Positions 61,882 through 64,000 of a DNA stretch of 64,000 nucleotides are shown here, one piece after another (position 1 is the stretch's first letter; the number at the start of each line of letters is the position of its first letter). Where the stretch lies: contig CAJNYU010000183.1 of NCBI GenBank assembly GCA_905331475.1, positions 186,001-250,000 on the forward strand. Direction: 5' to 3'. The notes below the pieces were generated by a model, which worked only from the letters and a program-made list of their open reading frames with translations, ran no database searches and was not told the DNA's origin. A program made the translations under genes and the position numbers. The DNA comes from Rotaria socialis (lineage: Eukaryota > Rotifera > Eurotatoria > Philodinida > Philodinidae).

Positions 61882-62797
61882 TTAACATGCACATCCATCT
61901 TGCTTTGGTTGTTCTTCTTGTTGTGGAATGCGTATTGGCATTGGAAAATCAGTTTGTTGATCAATTTCTTTTTCACGTGCTAATGCATTACGTGAAACAG
62001 CTTCGAATGCTTTTTCAACATTAATACCTTCTTTAGCTGATGTTTCAAAGTAAGGAATATTATTTTTCTCTAAAGACAAAAAAACCAACAAATATGATTG
62101 ATATTAAAATAGCTATATATGTTTGTTGTACCTTGACACCAGCTTTGTGCTTTACGCATTGAAATCTAAACAAGAAAAATATTATTTGAAATAGACTAAA
62201 ATTTTAAAAAAAATTACCATTCGATTTTCTAAATCAATTTTATTCCCAAGTACCTTAATAATAATAGAAATAGGAATCGATATTTTCTGTTTGAATATTT
62301 AATCGTATCAATATAGAAACTTACGACAAATGGAAAATTTTCTGGATCACGTGGTCCAGCTTGAATAAGAAATTCATCTTTCCAACTTTCTAACGATTTA
62401 AATGATGTTGGTGACGTTACATCCATAACGAGAACGCAACAATCAGCACCACGATAAAACGCAACGCCTAAACTTTGAAAACGTTCTTGACCGGCTGTAT
62501 CCCAAATCTTGAAAAACAAAAAAGTCTCTAGTATTTTGTCAATTCTTTTTAAAATTAAATCGAATTACCTGCATTGTAACAAGACGATCGTCAATTTGTA
62601 ATTCTTTTGTTAAAAAATCTGCACCGATTGTCGCTTTATATTGATTTGAAAACTAAAGAAATTATATTATGCAAATAAAAATCAAACACAATTATTCTTA
62701 CTTTTCGATTTACGAATTGATTCATTAATGATGTTTTACCAACACCAGAATCGCCCAATATAATTATTTTAAGTAAAACTTTCTTACGTGATGCCAT
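61882..62797 (-). CDS. RAB7: Rab7 small GTPase
   Basis: Rab7 controls late endosome and lysosome traffic and fusion through HOPS and RILP-type effectors. Rebuilt exons give [20 protein letters not shown] then [20 protein letters not shown] (G1 and switch I), [30 protein letters not shown] (G3/switch II), and [20 protein letters not shown]. They continue with [10 protein letters not shown] (G4, NKID), [20 protein letters not shown] (G5), and the hypervariable tail ending CAC. The C-x-C end is the prenylation site. Length and wording are those of Rab7a-type proteins, with all nucleotide-binding motifs intact. Introns are short. An AG acceptor lies 49 bases upstream of the ATG (62847-62848), suggesting a 5' UTR intron or a spliced leader. 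Confidence 0.95.
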
Positions 62798-63538
62798 TGT
62801 ATATTATCCTTGTTGGTTTATTAGTGTAAAAAAGCAACAACAAGATCTAAAAACAAAATGTTAAATATATTTTTTTATTCCAAAAATAAAAATAGAACAA
62901 TTGAATTCTCTGTATTTTTTTCTTATTATCACCACTGATCAAAACATTTAAGAAATCGATACAAAATTATTTAGATCCAACCGAATATTCTGCCTCAAAC
63001 TGACACTCAGTATCACTAGTTCCATGATTCAGTTGAAATATTCGATGGAAAAAATATTGGTTGAGAGAGAAGAAAAAACGTAAATATCTTTAGGTGACAC
63101 ACTTACATACAGTTCTACTGAGTCTACCCTAGAGGACGCAACGTTAGCTGTGTGCGTGCCATTTCATTCACTCACCCCATCCAACTCATGATTTTTTTGT
63201 AATCAGTATGAGTCATCAACAGCTGATAAACACACGCGCACAAAGAGCAAAAATGAAATCAAAGCCGTCAAAAATGTAATCTTCTTTTGTTTTTCTTAAT
63301 GTTTTGTTCATTACAGGCAAAAAAAATAAGACCTTGGCTATGATTTTCAAAATACAAAAAATAAATAATAGAGAAAAAAAGAAAAGAAAGAAAAAGAAGA
63401 TCTAATTTAGGCATTTTTTTTTCTAGTAACAGTACAAATAAATTCTCATGATTATTTTTCACACATATACCTCGTTTGTTCTCACTCACGCACATAGATA
63501 TAGAAGATAAAAAAGAAAGATGATAATAATAATAATAT
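62798..63538. other. Intergenic interval, Rab7 / MSH6
   Basis: About 740 bases between two minus-strand genes. It holds the probable Rab7 5' UTR acceptor and an A/G-rich tract near 63360-63400. Nothing else is recognisable. Confidence 0.55.
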
Positions 63539-64000
63539 TCAATGTAGTTTTAATTGTGATAAGAATTGAAGAATATCGTGCTGTTGTAAACTATCAGTTA
63601 CTTTTTTCATCGTCAACAATATTCGCTTAAGTGTTACCCATCGTTCAAATGCTGAGGCTTTTGTTTGTGCTAATTCAACAATTGACTCAGGAATATTAGC
63701 CAAACCTTTAAAAGCAAATAATATAAAATATTCTATTCTTTATTGTATCGATTTACTTACGTGCTGCATTAAATCCGTGACTTTTTGGACATGAACCTTC
63801 GACAAATTTATAAAGAAAAACAAGTATTTCTTTTGTTGATGTTTCTTCGTCCTTTTCGATCATGCATGACTAAAATTAAACAAAAATACATTAATCAATG
63901 ACACAACTCATAAATCCATACCATATGGCCTAATCCAACTTTTTCATGTTTTTCAAAATCATCAACTAATGTATGATAATGTGTACTAAATAATGTTCGA
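63539..64000 (-). CDS. MSH6: DNA mismatch repair protein MSH6, C-terminal exons
   Basis: MSH6 pairs with MSH2 to form MutS-alpha, which recognises mismatches and small loops. The window holds the last three exons of the ATPase/helix-turn-helix end. The rightmost gives RTLFSTHYHTLVDDFEKHEK then VGLGHM, containing the STHYH motif of MutS ATPases. The middle one gives SCMIEKDEETSTKEILVFLY, KFVEGSCPKSHGFNAA. The last gives GLANIPESIVELAQTKASAF, then an amphipathic helix, ending FLSQLKLH-stop. The combination C-P-K-S-x-G-x-x-A-A, A-x-I-P and the LLTxMKKV tail favours MSH6 over other MutS proteins. The rest of the gene lies beyond the right edge. Confidence 0.88.

Overview
The window is a strongly AT-rich stretch of animal nuclear DNA. 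Most genes are split by many GT-AG introns, commonly about 50-70 bases, with a few of 0.4-1.2 kb. NPHP4 (cilia), a Blimp-1-like factor, a Neuralized-type ligase and an SLC9C-type exchanger mark it as metazoan. Compactness, short introns, two intronless enzyme genes of the kind often acquired by transfer, lineage-type GPCR debris and AG acceptors just upstream of many start codons suggest a bdelloid rotifer (Adineta/Rotaria-like). That placement is inference; no rRNA or mitochondrial marker is present.

Layout. 1-2.9 kb: N-terminal two thirds of NPHP4 (minus, runs off the left edge). 2.9-5.5 kb: gene-poor, with possible decayed exons. 5.5-15.5 kb: a tight minus-strand cluster CWC15 > REX1BD-like > symplekin > CCT6, with gaps of 86, 59 and 218 bases, probably one trans-spliced polycistronic unit. 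16-18.2 kb: plus-strand NHR-RING ubiquitin ligase, divergent from CWC15. 20.2-29 kb, all minus: a small secreted peptide, TRUB2-like, GTPBP2-like, mitoribosomal uS14m and an intronless O-methyltransferase. 30.9-36.9 kb: a sperm-NHE-type (SLC9C) exchanger with altered functional residues. 37-43 kb: gene-poor, with a dead trypsin-like gene, GC-rich islands and a 100-base N gap at 41742-41841. 43.1-48.4 kb: a 5' fragment of VPS36, then MCM7. 50-54 kb, plus: a J-domain protein and a Blimp-1-like zinc-finger gene. 55.8-56.8 kb: an intronless secreted nucleoside hydrolase. 57.4-58.7 kb: a GPCR pseudogene carrying a 396-base inverted-repeat element. 61.9 kb to the end: Rab7 and the C-terminus of MSH6, both minus.

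Most loci are housekeeping genes: RNA processing (CWC15, symplekin), protein folding (CCT6), replication and repair (MCM7, MSH6), trafficking (Rab7, VPS36) and mitochondrial gene expression (uS14m, TRUB2-like). The most unusual signals are a hAT-like family of short inverted-repeat elements with CAAGG(A/G)GG termini (one with a perfect 8-base target duplication inside an interrupted symplekin gene); enzymes and transporters that keep their fold but have lost a catalytic or ion-binding residue (TRUB2-like Asp to Glu, SLC9C Asn-Asp to Asn-Asn, nucleoside hydrolase His to Tyr); and an operon-like cluster with splice acceptors abutting the start codons.
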